Origin: Chishuiella changwenlii
GTDB taxonomy: Bacteria; Bacteroidota; Bacteroidia; Flavobacteriales; Weeksellaceae
Direction: 5' to 3'
Assembly (NCBI RefSeq): GCF_900142565.1
Contig: NZ_FRBH01000006.1
Location: forward strand, 186,001 to 250,000
Length of the DNA: 64,000 nucleotides
Under the pieces are notes generated by a model, which saw nothing but the letters and a program-made list of their open reading frames with translations, was not told the origin of the DNA and made no database searches. Shown here one piece after another: positions 31,785 to 41,107 of the stretch (within the stretch, counting starts at the first letter, position 1; each line of letters begins with the position of its first letter). The position numbers and the translations under genes were made by a program.

Positions 31785-33041
31785 TTAAGATTCTTCGTCT
31801 GTAAAAGTCTGTTCAATTGCAACATGACCTTCCCATTTATCAACAGCAACTGTAGATAATGCGTTTCCTAATACATTTGTCATAGAACGCGCCATATCAC
31901 AGAAGTGGTCTATTGGTAAAATTAAAGCAATACCTTCTGGTGGAATACCAAACATAGAACAAGTTGCTACAACAACTATTAAAGAAGCTCTAGGAACACC
32001 TGCAACTCCTTTAGAAGTTAACATTAACACCAATAACATTAAAATTTGTTTTTCTATTGGCATGTGAATCCCATAAACTTGTGCAATAAATAATGATGCA
32101 AATGTCATGTACATCATAGATCCATCTAAGTTAAATGAGTATCCTAATGGCAAAGTAAAAGTGATAATTTTTTTCTGAGCTCCAAATTTTTCTAATTCTT
32201 CAACTAATTTAGGGAATACTGCTTCCGATGAAGTTGTAGAAAAAGCAATTAATAAAGGCTCTTTAATATGTCTTAATAAATCAAATAATCTTCTTCCTAA
32301 AATAAAATAACCTACAAGACAAAGTACAACCCATAAAAGAATAATACCAATAGCAAAAGCTATGATGTATTTTAGATATAATATAAAAATTCCAAATCCA
32401 TATGTTGCAATAGCAGCAGCAATGGCACCTAAAACTCCTAATGGTGCAGTCCACATAATATATCCTACCATGATAAGAACAACGTGAGATACTTTATCTA
32501 AAGCCTTTGTAACCATTTCTCCTTCTTTTCCATATGCAGCCAATGCAATACCAAAGAAAATAGAGAAAACAACAATTTGTAAAATTTCGTTTGTAGCAAA
32601 TGATTCAAAAACAGATTTTGGTATCATGTGCGTAACAAAATGCTCTAATGTTAAAGAAGACTGTGCGTTTAATAAATCTTGTGCATTACTAGCATCCATT
32701 TCAATAGTAAGTCCATCTCCTGGTTGCATTAGATTTACAACGATAGCTCCAATAACTAAAGAGGTAAGAGAAGCTGTAATAAACCATCCCATAGCACGTC
32801 CACCAACTCGTCCCACCATTTTCATATCACCCATTTTAGCAATACCAACAACTAATGTTGAAAATACTAATGGAGCAATAATCATTTGAATTAAACGGAT
32901 AAAAATTGTTCCAAGTAATTTTATATTTGTTGAGAAAGATTTAATGAATTCTGGTGATGAATTGTAATGTACATAACCACCAAGTGCAACACCTAAAAGT
33001 AATGCAATAATAATGGCTATAAAAAGTTTGTTGTTTTTCAT
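31785..33041 (-). CDS. Dicarboxylate/amino acid:cation symporter (DAACS)
   Basis: A 418-residue inner-membrane symporter of the GltP/DctA/SdcS fold, which takes up glutamate, aspartate or C4-dicarboxylates with H+ or Na+. Diagnostic parts: the serine-rich hairpin AFSTTSSEAVFPKL, the NLDGSMMYMTFASLFIAQ cation-site helix, SKGVAGVPRASLIVV and the C-terminal DHFCDMARSMTNVLGNALSTV with the Asp/Arg/Asn ligands. Length is normal. A single gene with a minus-strand TAGTTTTG box at 33061-33068. Amino-acid versus dicarboxylate preference is not decided. Confidence 0.94.
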   Translation of the reverse strand: MKNNKLFIAIIIALLLGVALGGYVHYNSSPEFIKSFSTNIKLLGTIFIRLIQMIIAPLVFSTLVVGIAKMGDMKMVGRVGGRAMGWFITASLTSLVIGAIVVNLMQPGDGLTIEMDASNAQDLLNAQSSLTLEHFVTHMIPKSVFESFATNEILQIVVFSIFFGIALAAYGKEGEMVTKALDKVSHVVLIMVGYIMWTAPLGVLGAIAAAIATYGFGIFILYLKYIIAFAIGIILLWVVLCLVGYFILGRRLFDLLRHIKEPLLIAFSTTSSEAVFPKLVEELEKFGAQKKIITFTLPLGYSFNLDGSMMYMTFASLFIAQVYGIHMPIEKQILMLLVLMLTSKGVAGVPRASLIVVVATCSMFGIPPEGIALILPIDHFCDMARSMTNVLGNALSTVAVDKWEGHVAIEQTFTDEES

Positions 33042-33060
33042 TGTGCGATTTTATTCTCTC

Positions 33061-33068
33061 CAAAACTA
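33061..33068 (-). promoter_or_regulatory. Candidate -7 box for symporter gene
   Basis: TAGTTTTG on the minus strand, 20 bases before the start codon. Confidence 0.45.
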
Positions 33069-33167
33069 CTATTTTTTTAATAAAATATTAAGAAATTATA
33101 AAAAATAATACACTAATTAAAGTCTATCCATTTAATAAATAGTTAATTACAGGATATTTTTTTAGTG

Positions 33168-35855
33168 TTAGTCTAACTGCCTAAATGGAACTTCTTGATT
33201 TAAAATTTCTTCAATCAATTTTGACATCGGTTCTTTCGATATTTCTACAATAGAAAAATTTATTAATGTCTGATTGTCAACTTTTAATTTAATCAATTCT
33301 TTTTTAGGAAATCGAATAGGATAAATGCATAATTCAATTTCTTTATTTTGATTTTTTTGTTCAGCATAAAAAAGATGCGCATAAAATATTAATTGTAATT
33401 GCTTTGCTTTATCTTCTTTTTGATAAACAAGGTCTATTTCTTCCGTTTTTACGCCAATGTCTTTTGCATATCCTGTTTTATAATCTATAATTCTAATTTG
33501 ATTGTTAACAGCATCAATTCTATCAATAATACCTCTTAGTTTTACATGTTGACCATTTGTTAAAGTAAAATCAACTTCATGTTTACTTTCTAAGGTCATA
33601 ATAATTAACTCATTTTCTTTTGCAGTTTTAGCATCTTTCGTTAAAACACCATCAACAATTTTTTCTGCAATTTTATAAATCAAATAATTTGGTCCTTTAT
33701 CCAAATGTCCATCTTTGTATTCTTTTCGGAAATGAGTTTGTAAGGCTTGCTCTTTTTTATTATTTATTTCTTTAAAATCATATTCCGTTAAAATTCTATC
33801 CAAATAAGGCAAATAAAGCTCTTCTAAAGCACCATGTACAATGTTTCCTAATGTTCTTGCACTTACGGTTTCTTCTGCTTCCTCAACCTCGTTTACATTA
33901 AAAACACGTTGCTCATAAAAATCTAACGGATTGCGTAAATAAGTAGATAATGAAGAAGGAGAAATACCATAATTTGCCCAATTCCATAACTTATTCATTG
34001 TTTCGTTTGTTTTTGGAACAATGATTTCTTTTAACGGTTCCGATTTAAAACTTGGTGCCGCAAAAGTTTCTTTTATATCGTGATTACTTTCAAATTTTAT
34101 TTGTGCTAAAAATCTCGACTTTTCTCCAGAACCCATTCCATCTGCTTCTGTATCATAAATAAAATACGCATTTTTAGCACGTTGTATTAAACGATAAAAG
34201 TGATAAGCATAAATAGAATCGTTTTCAGTAAATGTGTTTAATTTCATTTGCTTACGAATATCGTAAGGGATAAATGTATTGTTCTGACGACCAAGTGGCA
34301 AAATTTCATCATTAACAGATGTCATAATAATATTGTCAAAATTTAGCAACCTGGTTTCTAGTAATCCCATTAATTGTAATCCTCTTAGCGGTTCTCCAAT
34401 AAATGCAATTGTTTCTGCGGATACAATTTTGTTGTATAATAAAAACAAAGTTCTATAATCTTTTATATCATTAACTTGTAAAAGATTTTCATGTAATTGA
34501 TTGAATACTTTTTTAAAAAAGAATAAATATTCCTTTGTTAACAAATCATTCATTGTTGGATGATGTAATAACTCATCTGTCCAATTTTTTAAATGATGAA
34601 TAAACGTCGTGATAGAACTAGGAATATGAAATAAACTTTTAAAAACAGATTCTCCTAATGCTTTTTGGATAGAATTTTCACTATTAAAAATTCTATTTTG
34701 TGTTCTAATGTCATTTACTAAATTTCTACTCTCATCAGAACTATAATTTGATAAGGTTTTATTTTCGAGAATTTGTACTACATTTTTAAAATAGAACAAG
34801 GATCCTTTTCCTAATTTTTCTCTATTCATTTGTAATTCAAAAATAGATTTAAAGAATTGAGCCAATGGAACAGAGCGTAGTGGGATTCCCATCGAAATAT
34901 TTAAATAGGAAATATTTTCGGGTAATGAATTAAGAATAGCAGGTAGAATTGCTTCATCTGCTAATATTAAAGCTGTTTTTTTAATTTCATCTTCAGATAA
35001 ATTTGCAATTAAATCGGCAACATATTTTGCTTGTCCAACCTGTTTTGCAACACCTATTGTGTGTATGTTTTTGGGTTGAGAAAAATCATCACTAATAGTC
35101 GTAATTGGTTTTATTTTCTCTTTGTATTTTCTAAGAAACGCCCCAGCTTCTTGATTAGGATTTTCGTAATAATATTTATCTGCATCCCAATAAAGTGTTG
35201 CAAGATTTTCTTTTTCTAATCTAAAAATTAAACCTTGTTCAGCTTTTGTTAGTGCATTAAAACCTGCAAAAATATAATGAGAAGAACGGTTTTCTGAAAT
35301 TTCGTTTACTTTTTCACTTGCAATTCTAAAAACCATTCCAGCATAACCTTGTTTTGCCTCTAATAAATCTTTTTGCAATTGAAAATAGATTTTAGTAACA
35401 ATTCCCCAAAAAGTTAAATGATTTTGGATAACATCATTTTTTCCGATTTCTATTTTTCCTTCTCCCCATTGGTTAATTCGTTCTACAGAAACCAAATAAT
35501 CTAAAATTTTATGAGCTGGTTCTAAAGAAGCATCAATATCATCAAAGTCTTTTAAAACAGTTGGACCCCATTTTATAAATTCCTCGAATGTATCGGGTTT
35601 GTCAACTACTTTTTTATACGCTTTGTAGGCTTTAAACCAAAGGTTAATTCCCGAAATTATTTCTAAACCAGAAAGATCGCTCATTAATTCCTCAATACTT
35701 TTCATTTCTGGAAGCACAACATTATTTGTTTGACGCTGAAACTCTTCTTTAAAGAATAACATAGGTCGTTTTCCTGGTAGAATTAAAATTGTATTTAAGA
35801 AATTAGTGTTTTTTTCGATTAAATCTGAAACAACTTGTTGTATGAATTGTGCCAT
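33168..35855 (-). CDS. AddB-like PD-(D/E)XK nuclease / helicase-inactive protein
   Basis: An 895-residue protein of the AddB/RexB-like group acting with an AddA-type helicase in double-strand-break resection. The N-terminal helicase-like part starts LILPGKRPMLFFKEEF but has no Walker A lysine (GKRP in place of GxGKT), as in Bacteroidota AddB. The C-terminal nuclease (about 640-890) contains TLGNIVHGALEELY, LRGIIDRIDAVN and RIIDYKTGYAKD, the D-DxK active site. No Fe-S cysteines are seen around the nuclease. No addA partner is adjacent in the window; in related genomes it may lie elsewhere. Confidence 0.85.
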   Translation of the reverse strand: MAQFIQQVVSDLIEKNTNFLNTILILPGKRPMLFFKEEFQRQTNNVVLPEMKSIEELMSDLSGLEIISGINLWFKAYKAYKKVVDKPDTFEEFIKWGPTVLKDFDDIDASLEPAHKILDYLVSVERINQWGEGKIEIGKNDVIQNHLTFWGIVTKIYFQLQKDLLEAKQGYAGMVFRIASEKVNEISENRSSHYIFAGFNALTKAEQGLIFRLEKENLATLYWDADKYYYENPNQEAGAFLRKYKEKIKPITTISDDFSQPKNIHTIGVAKQVGQAKYVADLIANLSEDEIKKTALILADEAILPAILNSLPENISYLNISMGIPLRSVPLAQFFKSIFELQMNREKLGKGSLFYFKNVVQILENKTLSNYSSDESRNLVNDIRTQNRIFNSENSIQKALGESVFKSLFHIPSSITTFIHHLKNWTDELLHHPTMNDLLTKEYLFFFKKVFNQLHENLLQVNDIKDYRTLFLLYNKIVSAETIAFIGEPLRGLQLMGLLETRLLNFDNIIMTSVNDEILPLGRQNNTFIPYDIRKQMKLNTFTENDSIYAYHFYRLIQRAKNAYFIYDTEADGMGSGEKSRFLAQIKFESNHDIKETFAAPSFKSEPLKEIIVPKTNETMNKLWNWANYGISPSSLSTYLRNPLDFYEQRVFNVNEVEEAEETVSARTLGNIVHGALEELYLPYLDRILTEYDFKEINNKKEQALQTHFRKEYKDGHLDKGPNYLIYKIAEKIVDGVLTKDAKTAKENELIIMTLESKHEVDFTLTNGQHVKLRGIIDRIDAVNNQIRIIDYKTGYAKDIGVKTEEIDLVYQKEDKAKQLQLIFYAHLFYAEQKNQNKEIELCIYPIRFPKKELIKLKVDNQTLINFSIVEISKEPMSKLIEEILNQEVPFRQLD

Positions 35856-36002
35856 TTGAAGCTAATAAATAGAGTTGTTGTAAATGTAAGTTTTTTGAAA
35901 GAGAATATGTGAAGTTAAAAACAGAATTAAATAATTTTTTTGAGATTATGGTTTTCCATATTTTTTAACAATATGTTTAAACGATTTTTGCAAAAATTAT
36001 TT

Positions 36003-36515
36003 ATGATGAAAAAATATTTTACTTTTTTATTCTTTTGTTTTTCAATTATAATCTTTGCACAAAACTTAACATTAAGTGATTTACTTGCTTTGAGAAAGAA
36101 AGATATAGCAGAAGTTGATGAATATTTAACAAATAAGAAATGGAGTTTTTTAGAAGCAGAAGAACCTTCTGATGAAATTTTAGGAAGTTTAACGTATGCT
36201 TTTGGTAAGAGTAATTATGATGATGAAGCGTTATCATTTATAAAATATTATTATTCAAATTATTCAACAACTAAAAGAATTGGAATTCAAATTCATAAAT
36301 CTTCAATATTAAATGTTTTTGTAAATCAAATAAAATCTTGGGGAGGAAAGTTATACAATTCATATGTAGATGATGGAGCAATTATAAAAATATATAGAGG
36401 CTCAACAATGACTTATAAAGTTCATACAGATACTCAATCTAGTGATTATGGAGGGACAAATACAATCTATACTTTAGTGATTTACACAAATGAAGATTTT
36501 GATCTAAATTCTTAA
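36003..36515 (+). CDS. Small secreted hypothetical protein
   Basis: The ATG at 36003 (or 36006) begins MKKYFTFLFFCFSIIIFAQ, a clear signal peptide; a longer start at 35940 would bury it. The mature part of about 150 residues opens with LTLSDLLALRKKDIAEVDEYLTNKKW and then has strand-rich sequence (FIKYYYSNY, AIIKIYRGSTMTYKVHTD, YTLVIYTNEDFD). Proteins of this pattern are common in Flavobacteriia with no assigned role. It stands alone. I do not recognise a family. Confidence 0.68.
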   Translation: MMKKYFTFLFFCFSIIIFAQNLTLSDLLALRKKDIAEVDEYLTNKKWSFLEAEEPSDEILGSLTYAFGKSNYDDEALSFIKYYYSNYSTTKRIGIQIHKSSILNVFVNQIKSWGGKLYNSYVDDGAIIKIYRGSTMTYKVHTDTQSSDYGGTNTIYTLVIYTNEDFDLNS

Positions 36516-36593
36516 TTTTACATTTCGAATTATGTTTTACAACAATCTGAAAAAAATGATATTTAAAGCTTTGACGTTACCCTAACGCATCAA

Positions 36594-37082
36594 TTATTGC
36601 TTTAATTCTATAATCTTTTCATTAAATAACTTTTTAAAAGTATTCAGAATATTCTCCTTTGCCATAGAAAAACCAATATAATAAATAGCAAAAGCTATAA
36701 ATAACATTGAGATTAATACACCAATTGCAATGTACCATTCTTTCATTAAAAACAATGAAAATATTCCAATTATAGACATTAAAAATAACCAAAAATAATA
36801 GAAAATAGCAACGAATGAACTTATCTTTAGTTCAAATTCAATTAAAGTTTGTTTGTTGATATTTTCATTATACTTTCCTATAATCATTGGATTAAAAGAG
36901 TTTCTTCCATTTATAGTTTTCTCAAATTTAAAATGATCTTGAGCAACTATACCTTCAAACTCAAAATTGCTTTTACCAAAAAGATGCAGACGTTTTTTAT
37001 CTGTATTTTCTGAAAGAATTTTATAGACTTCTTCCTGAGATTGTTTTGTTTCTATTTTGTATTGAGATGATTTGAAAAGCAT
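36594..37082 (-). CDS. Small membrane protein, hypothetical
   Basis: I place the start at the ATG at 37082; the upstream extension would begin at TTG inside the kbl terminator. The 162-residue product has an N-terminal soluble part (KIETKQSQEEVYKILSENT, LFGKSNFEFEGIVAQDHFKFEKTI, TLIEFELKIS) and two hydrophobic helices at about 86-106 and 109-134. The N-terminal part resembles START/SRPBCC-like strands but I cannot confirm it. Nothing nearby suggests a role. Confidence 0.6.
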   Translation of the reverse strand: MLFKSSQYKIETKQSQEEVYKILSENTDKKRLHLFGKSNFEFEGIVAQDHFKFEKTINGRNSFNPMIIGKYNENINKQTLIEFELKISSFVAIFYYFWLFLMSIIGIFSLFLMKEWYIAIGVLISMLFIAFAIYYIGFSMAKENILNTFKKLFNEKIIELKQ

Positions 37083-37096
37083 ATTTAAAAGTAATA

Positions 37097-37128
37097 AAAA
37101 AAACCGTTTCAAAAAAGAAACGGTTTCT
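37097..37128 (-). terminator. Terminator of kbl
   Basis: On the minus strand AAACCGTTTC and GAAACGGTTT form a ten-pair hairpin with a six-base loop, then eight T. It lies 22 bases after the kbl stop. Confidence 0.88.
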
Positions 37129-37149
37129 ATAGTTTTAGTAAACTAAATA

Positions 37150-38349
37150 TTATTTTATAACACCTAATTCTTTACCCACTTTTGTAAAAGCAGCAATTGT
37201 GTGGTCTAATTGTTCTTTTGTATGTGCAGCAGATAATTGTACACGAATACGAGCTTTATCTCTAGGAACTACAGGGAAAAAGAATCCGATAACGTAAACA
37301 CCTTCATTTAATAACTTATCTGCCATTACTTGAGATAATTTAGCATCGTATAACATAACAGGAACTATAGCAGCATCACCTTCTGGAATATCAAAACCAG
37401 CAGCAACCATTTCTTTACGGAAATATTCTGCATTCCACATTACTTTATCACGTAATGTTGTATCTTTTTCTAACATCTCTAAAACTTGTAAAGCAGCACC
37501 AACAATTCCTGGCGCTAAAGAATTAGAAAATAAATATGGACGAGATTTCTGACGTAACATTTCTATTACTTCTTTTTTACCAGAAGTAAAACCTCCCATT
37601 GCACCACCAAGCGCTTTTCCTAATGTAGAAGTAATAATATCTACACGCCCCATAACTTCGTTATGTTCATGTGTTCCACGACCAGTTTTACCAATAAAAC
37701 CAGTTGCATGAGAATCATCAACCATTACCAAAGCATCATATTTATCAGCTAAATCACAAACACCTTTTAAGTCAGCTACAATTCCGTCCATTGAGAAAAC
37801 ACCATCTGTAACGATGATTTTAAAACGGTGATTTTTTTCTGAAGCAGCAATTAATTGCGCTTCTAAATCTTGCATATTATTGTTTTTGTAACGGTAACGA
37901 GCAGCTTTACATAAACGTACACCATCAATAATAGAAGCGTGATTTAATTCATCAGAAATAATAGCATCTTCTTCTGTAAATAAAGGCTCAAAAACACCTC
38001 CATTTGCATCAAAAGCAGCAGCATATAAAATGGTATCCTCCATTCCTAAAAAATCAGCAATTTTTTGTTCCAATTGCTTGTGAACATCTTGTGTACCACA
38101 AATAAAGCGAACAGAAGACATGCCGTATCCTCTATCGTCTAACATTTTCTGAGAAGCAGAAATAACATCTTTATTATCAGATAATCCTAAATAGTTGTTT
38201 GCACAAAAATTTAATAATGTTTTTCCATTCTCTAAAGTTATCTCAGCACTTTGTGGAGAAGCAATGATTCGCTCCTTTTTGAACAATCCTTGTTCTTCTA
38301 AATCATTTAGTTGCGTTTGTAAATGTTGTTGAAATTTATTACTGTACAT
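37150..38349 (-). CDS. kbl: Glycine C-acetyltransferase (2-amino-3-ketobutyrate CoA ligase)
   Basis: PLP enzyme of the alpha-oxoamine synthase group that, with threonine dehydrogenase, converts threonine to glycine and acetyl-CoA. The 399 residues fit Kbl. [16 protein letters not shown] at 47-62, [19 protein letters not shown], the PLP-ring Asp/His pair in MVDDSHATG (D211, H214), and the Schiff-base lysine K245 in [14 protein letters not shown] are all present. Family members (BioF, HemA, SPT) are similar, but the [10 protein letters not shown] segment and the Bacteroidota context favour Kbl. No tdh in the window. A minus-strand TATATTTG box is at 38372-38379. Confidence 0.92.
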   Translation of the reverse strand: MYSNKFQQHLQTQLNDLEEQGLFKKERIIASPQSAEITLENGKTLLNFCANNYLGLSDNKDVISASQKMLDDRGYGMSSVRFICGTQDVHKQLEQKIADFLGMEDTILYAAAFDANGGVFEPLFTEEDAIISDELNHASIIDGVRLCKAARYRYKNNNMQDLEAQLIAASEKNHRFKIIVTDGVFSMDGIVADLKGVCDLADKYDALVMVDDSHATGFIGKTGRGTHEHNEVMGRVDIITSTLGKALGGAMGGFTSGKKEVIEMLRQKSRPYLFSNSLAPGIVGAALQVLEMLEKDTTLRDKVMWNAEYFRKEMVAAGFDIPEGDAAIVPVMLYDAKLSQVMADKLLNEGVYVIGFFFPVVPRDKARIRVQLSAAHTKEQLDHTIAAFTKVGKELGVIK

Positions 38350-38371
38350 AGTAAATCACTTTTGTTTATGA

Positions 38372-38379
38372 CAAATATA
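38372..38379 (-). promoter_or_regulatory. Candidate -7 box for kbl
   Basis: TATATTTG on the minus strand, 23 bases from the kbl start codon. Confidence 0.5.
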
Positions 38380-38432
38380 GTGGTTTACCTTAGTTTTTGA
38401 TTAACTTTGTAATACATAAAAAATAATAATCG

Positions 38433-39365
38433 GTGTTTTTAATCATAATTTTTAGTGTTCAATTCTATTTGCTAGCAAAGTTTTTCAAGAAAGATAAGTT
38501 GAAAACCATATTGTCTGCTGTAGGATTGTACATAGCAGGAGAAATAGCTTTTTCTTTTGTTTTTGTTTTATTGTTTGCTACTGGTGTAATTGATATTGGT
38601 ATAAACATTAACAATATGTCGGTGAATAATCTTACAGAGAATTCTCTTAAGATGAATAAGTATTTAATGGATAACTATGTTACAATTGCTGTACAGCTAT
38701 TTTTATATGTAGCGATTGGAATGATATACTATAATTCTTTAAAAAGAAAATGGACTTTCGAAATGATCGAAGGAGAAATGAATAAAAGAAAAGAAGAAGT
38801 ACTTGAAAATATAGAAATTAAAAAGAAAATTTCTCCTATAAAATTAAATGTATATGTACATTTTCATGCTGTAAATGAAAAGAATATTCATTTGATAGAA
38901 TCATTATCTAAAGATATTTGGAATGATGCTTACAAGGATTTATTAAGCCAAGAGCAAATAGATTATATGTTAGATATGATGTATAATGTTGATAAAGTAA
39001 ATGAAGGACTTGCAAATGGTGAAATCTGGGAAATAGTAAAAGTAGATAATGTTCCAGTTGGTTATTTACATTATAAGTTAGATGAGAATAATACAGTCTT
39101 CTTATCTAAGATTTATCTTAAAACTACAGACAAGACGAAAGGAGTAGGGCAAGTTATGATGAATCATGTAATTGAGTATGCAAATAGCATTAATGCAAAA
39201 GATGTTCACTTAACGGTGAATAAAGAAAATGCGAGAGCAATTCGTTTTTATGAAAAGAATGGATTTAAAAATATAGAATCAAAGACGTTTGATATTGGTA
39301 ATGGTTATGTAATGGATGATTATATTTATCAGAAGAATTTAATTACCAAACTGCCTCAATTATAA
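38433..39365 (+). CDS. Membrane-anchored GNAT acetyltransferase
   Basis: A 310-residue fusion of a membrane part and an acetyltransferase. Helices are at about 1-15, 25-49 and 75-94. Residues about 140-305 are a GNAT domain with KIYLKTTDKTKGVGQVMMNHVI (the acetyl-CoA loop appears as KTKGVGQ) and NKENARAIRFYEKNGFK, a textbook end. The only initiator at the right place is GTG at 38433; no upstream ATG precedes the first helix. The soluble domain probably faces the cytoplasm. Its substrate is not predictable; a terminator follows. Confidence 0.8.
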   Translation: MFLIIIFSVQFYLLAKFFKKDKLKTILSAVGLYIAGEIAFSFVFVLLFATGVIDIGININNMSVNNLTENSLKMNKYLMDNYVTIAVQLFLYVAIGMIYYNSLKRKWTFEMIEGEMNKRKEEVLENIEIKKKISPIKLNVYVHFHAVNEKNIHLIESLSKDIWNDAYKDLLSQEQIDYMLDMMYNVDKVNEGLANGEIWEIVKVDNVPVGYLHYKLDENNTVFLSKIYLKTTDKTKGVGQVMMNHVIEYANSINAKDVHLTVNKENARAIRFYEKNGFKNIESKTFDIGNGYVMDDYIYQKNLITKLPQL

Positions 39366-39383
39366 ACTATCAATTATAGAGCA

Positions 39384-39418
39384 TAAAAAAAGCGAAATCA
39401 TTTGATTTCGCTTTTTTA
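39384..39418 (+). terminator. Terminator after GNAT gene
   Basis: AGCGAAATCA and TGATTTCGCT form a ten-pair hairpin with a two-base loop, flanked by A and T runs. Confidence 0.9.
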
Positions 39419-39516
39419 TTTTATAATGTATTTAATTTTTTTTGAATAATCTTCTTTCTGAGTTTGTCGGAGTTAATAAAGATTATTAGTTATTCATTTC
39501 TTACTTAAATTTATTT

Positions 39517-39576
39517 GTCCAAGTTCTCGATACAATTTTTATTCATTTCATTTCTAAAAATCACTCGAACTGACAA
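39517..39576. repeat. Family A repeat, single arm
   Basis: AAGTTCTCGATACAATTTTT, then TTTCTAAAAATCACTCGAAC and TGACA: the complement of the left arm of the copy at 13185, without its partner arm. It lies in a 344-base gap (39366-39709) that otherwise holds only the terminator and A+T-rich sequence. Confidence 0.75.
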
Positions 39577-39709
39577 ATTTCATTATTTAGCTAATTTTCT
39601 TTTTTAAACGGGTTAAAAGAATGGTATTTAAATGTTTGAAGTTAATAAAATTGAAAAATCGTAGGATACAAATGATTTAATAAACAACTTTAAATTAATA
39701 AAATAACTC

Positions 39710-40549
39710 TTATAATTCTTTTTTCATTTCGTATTGCTGATCGTATAACTTTAGCCCTAATGATTGAATAAAATCGATAGTAGAAATTTCTCTCTCATCA
39801 ACATTAATCATTTTAATTTCTTTATTCTTTAAATCACTAAAAAGTATTGATGCTAAATATCTATTTCTGTAATCTCTGTGAACACCAAATTGGTAAATAC
39901 GCGTATTATTCTTATTGATAATTTTATATGCAACTAAAATATCATCTTCAAAAATCCCATTTATATGGCAACTATCAATAATATTTTTTACACTTTGTAT
40001 TTGGTTTTTCCATGTAGGTTTAATATCCCAAAAGTTTTCTTCTGTAATTAAGTTTAAATCATCAAAAGAAACAATTGCATGTAATGGATTAACAATTAAT
40101 GTAGGAATCCCTTTATAGCTATTTAAAACTCTAGTTTTTGTAAAATCACATGCTTGATACGCATTAATTGCAAAATCATTTTTTGTATTAACTTCTAAAA
40201 AAATATTTTGAACACCTGCATCTTTTAATCTAGAAAAACTATAATCTAACATTTTTTGTGTTATCTTATTTCCTCTTTTATCAGGAGCAACTCCAGTTCC
40301 GCCAACATAAGCCGTTTTTACATCTTTATAAAACCTTATTCCATAAAGTAGGAAACCAACTAATTCATCATTAATATAAGCCCCAACAGATTGTTGTAGA
40401 TCAATATCTTCCATTTTTAATTTACTTTCGAATTGTTCTTGAGTAAGTTCTATAGGAATATAATAATTCTGATAAGAAAGATTATATAATGCTGACAATT
40501 TACTAATGTCAACATTGTTTAAAGTATGTATTTCGATATTTGTTTGCAT
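39710..40549 (-). CDS. GNAT-family N-acetyltransferase (two-domain)
   Basis: A 279-residue acetyltransferase. The N-terminal GNAT domain (about 1-150) has GAYINDELVGFLLYGIRF, TAYVGGTGVAPDKRGNKITQKML (the acetyl-CoA pyrophosphate loop) and NTKNDFAINAYQACDFTKTR. A second, weaker GNAT-like half follows (about 160-275; TRIYQFGVHRDYRNRYLASILF). Such tandem-domain acetyltransferases occur widely; substrate unknown. A minus-strand TATTTTTG box at 40567-40574 lies 17 bases upstream. It is divergent from the porin operon across a 558-base gap. Confidence 0.88.
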   Translation of the reverse strand: MQTNIEIHTLNNVDISKLSALYNLSYQNYYIPIELTQEQFESKLKMEDIDLQQSVGAYINDELVGFLLYGIRFYKDVKTAYVGGTGVAPDKRGNKITQKMLDYSFSRLKDAGVQNIFLEVNTKNDFAINAYQACDFTKTRVLNSYKGIPTLIVNPLHAIVSFDDLNLITEENFWDIKPTWKNQIQSVKNIIDSCHINGIFEDDILVAYKIINKNNTRIYQFGVHRDYRNRYLASILFSDLKNKEIKMINVDEREISTIDFIQSLGLKLYDQQYEMKKEL

Positions 40550-40783
40550 AACTATTATTTGCTCAACAAAAATATAACCAACATTTATATTTTTGATAAA
40601 AATTATTTAAAAAAATATATAAATTATTTAGATCGTATTTTAATTATTTTTTTTCTACTAAAACGTTTGAGTAGAAGTGTTTGCTGATACGTGATAAACA
40701 GACGAAATTTCTCCAATATTAAATTTGTATGATTTAACGTAAGTTTATTGCTAAATATCATGAATAATATTCTAAAATATCAT

Positions 40784-41107
40784 TAAATTTGCGTACATTT
40801 TTAAAACTAAAACTTGAGAGAAGATTTTGATTTCTCCTCATTTGTTAAATTATATTTCTTCTCTCTATTTTTTTCTTTTTTAAATGTAAGTATTTTTCTT
40901 CTTAAAAGTGTAAACTATACACTAATTTAATTATTGTTTTTTCAATCCATATCCTCATTTGTTTACTGACAAATATCAATCTATTATTTTTTAGGTTCAA
41001 TTTTTACTGATTTTACAAGAAGTGGAACTTTTTTGAAAAAAAAACTAACAAACATTTGTTAGTTTTTTTCTTTTGAGTATTTTAGTCGCTCAAAATCATC
41101 AAAAAAA
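40784..41107 (+). promoter_or_regulatory. Promoter and long structured leader of porin-MHS operon
   Basis: TAAATTTG (40784-40791) is a good -7 box, which would give a leader of about 310 bases. In it GAGAGAAGA (40815-40823) and TCTTCTCTC (about 40858-40866) are inverted repeats followed by a T-rich tract, and AAACTAACAAA/TTTGTTAGTTT (41042-41068) is a perfect eleven-pair hairpin followed by seven or more T. Both look like terminators ahead of the gene. No ORF of note and no known riboswitch class is recognised. The rest of the gap (40550-40783) is A+T-rich with nothing distinct besides the divergent promoter box. Confidence 0.55.

Noticed and set aside
36594-37112. Longer start (TTG at 37112) for the small membrane protein
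   Set aside because: The extra codons fall in the kbl terminator hairpin; the ATG at 37082 is the sensible start.
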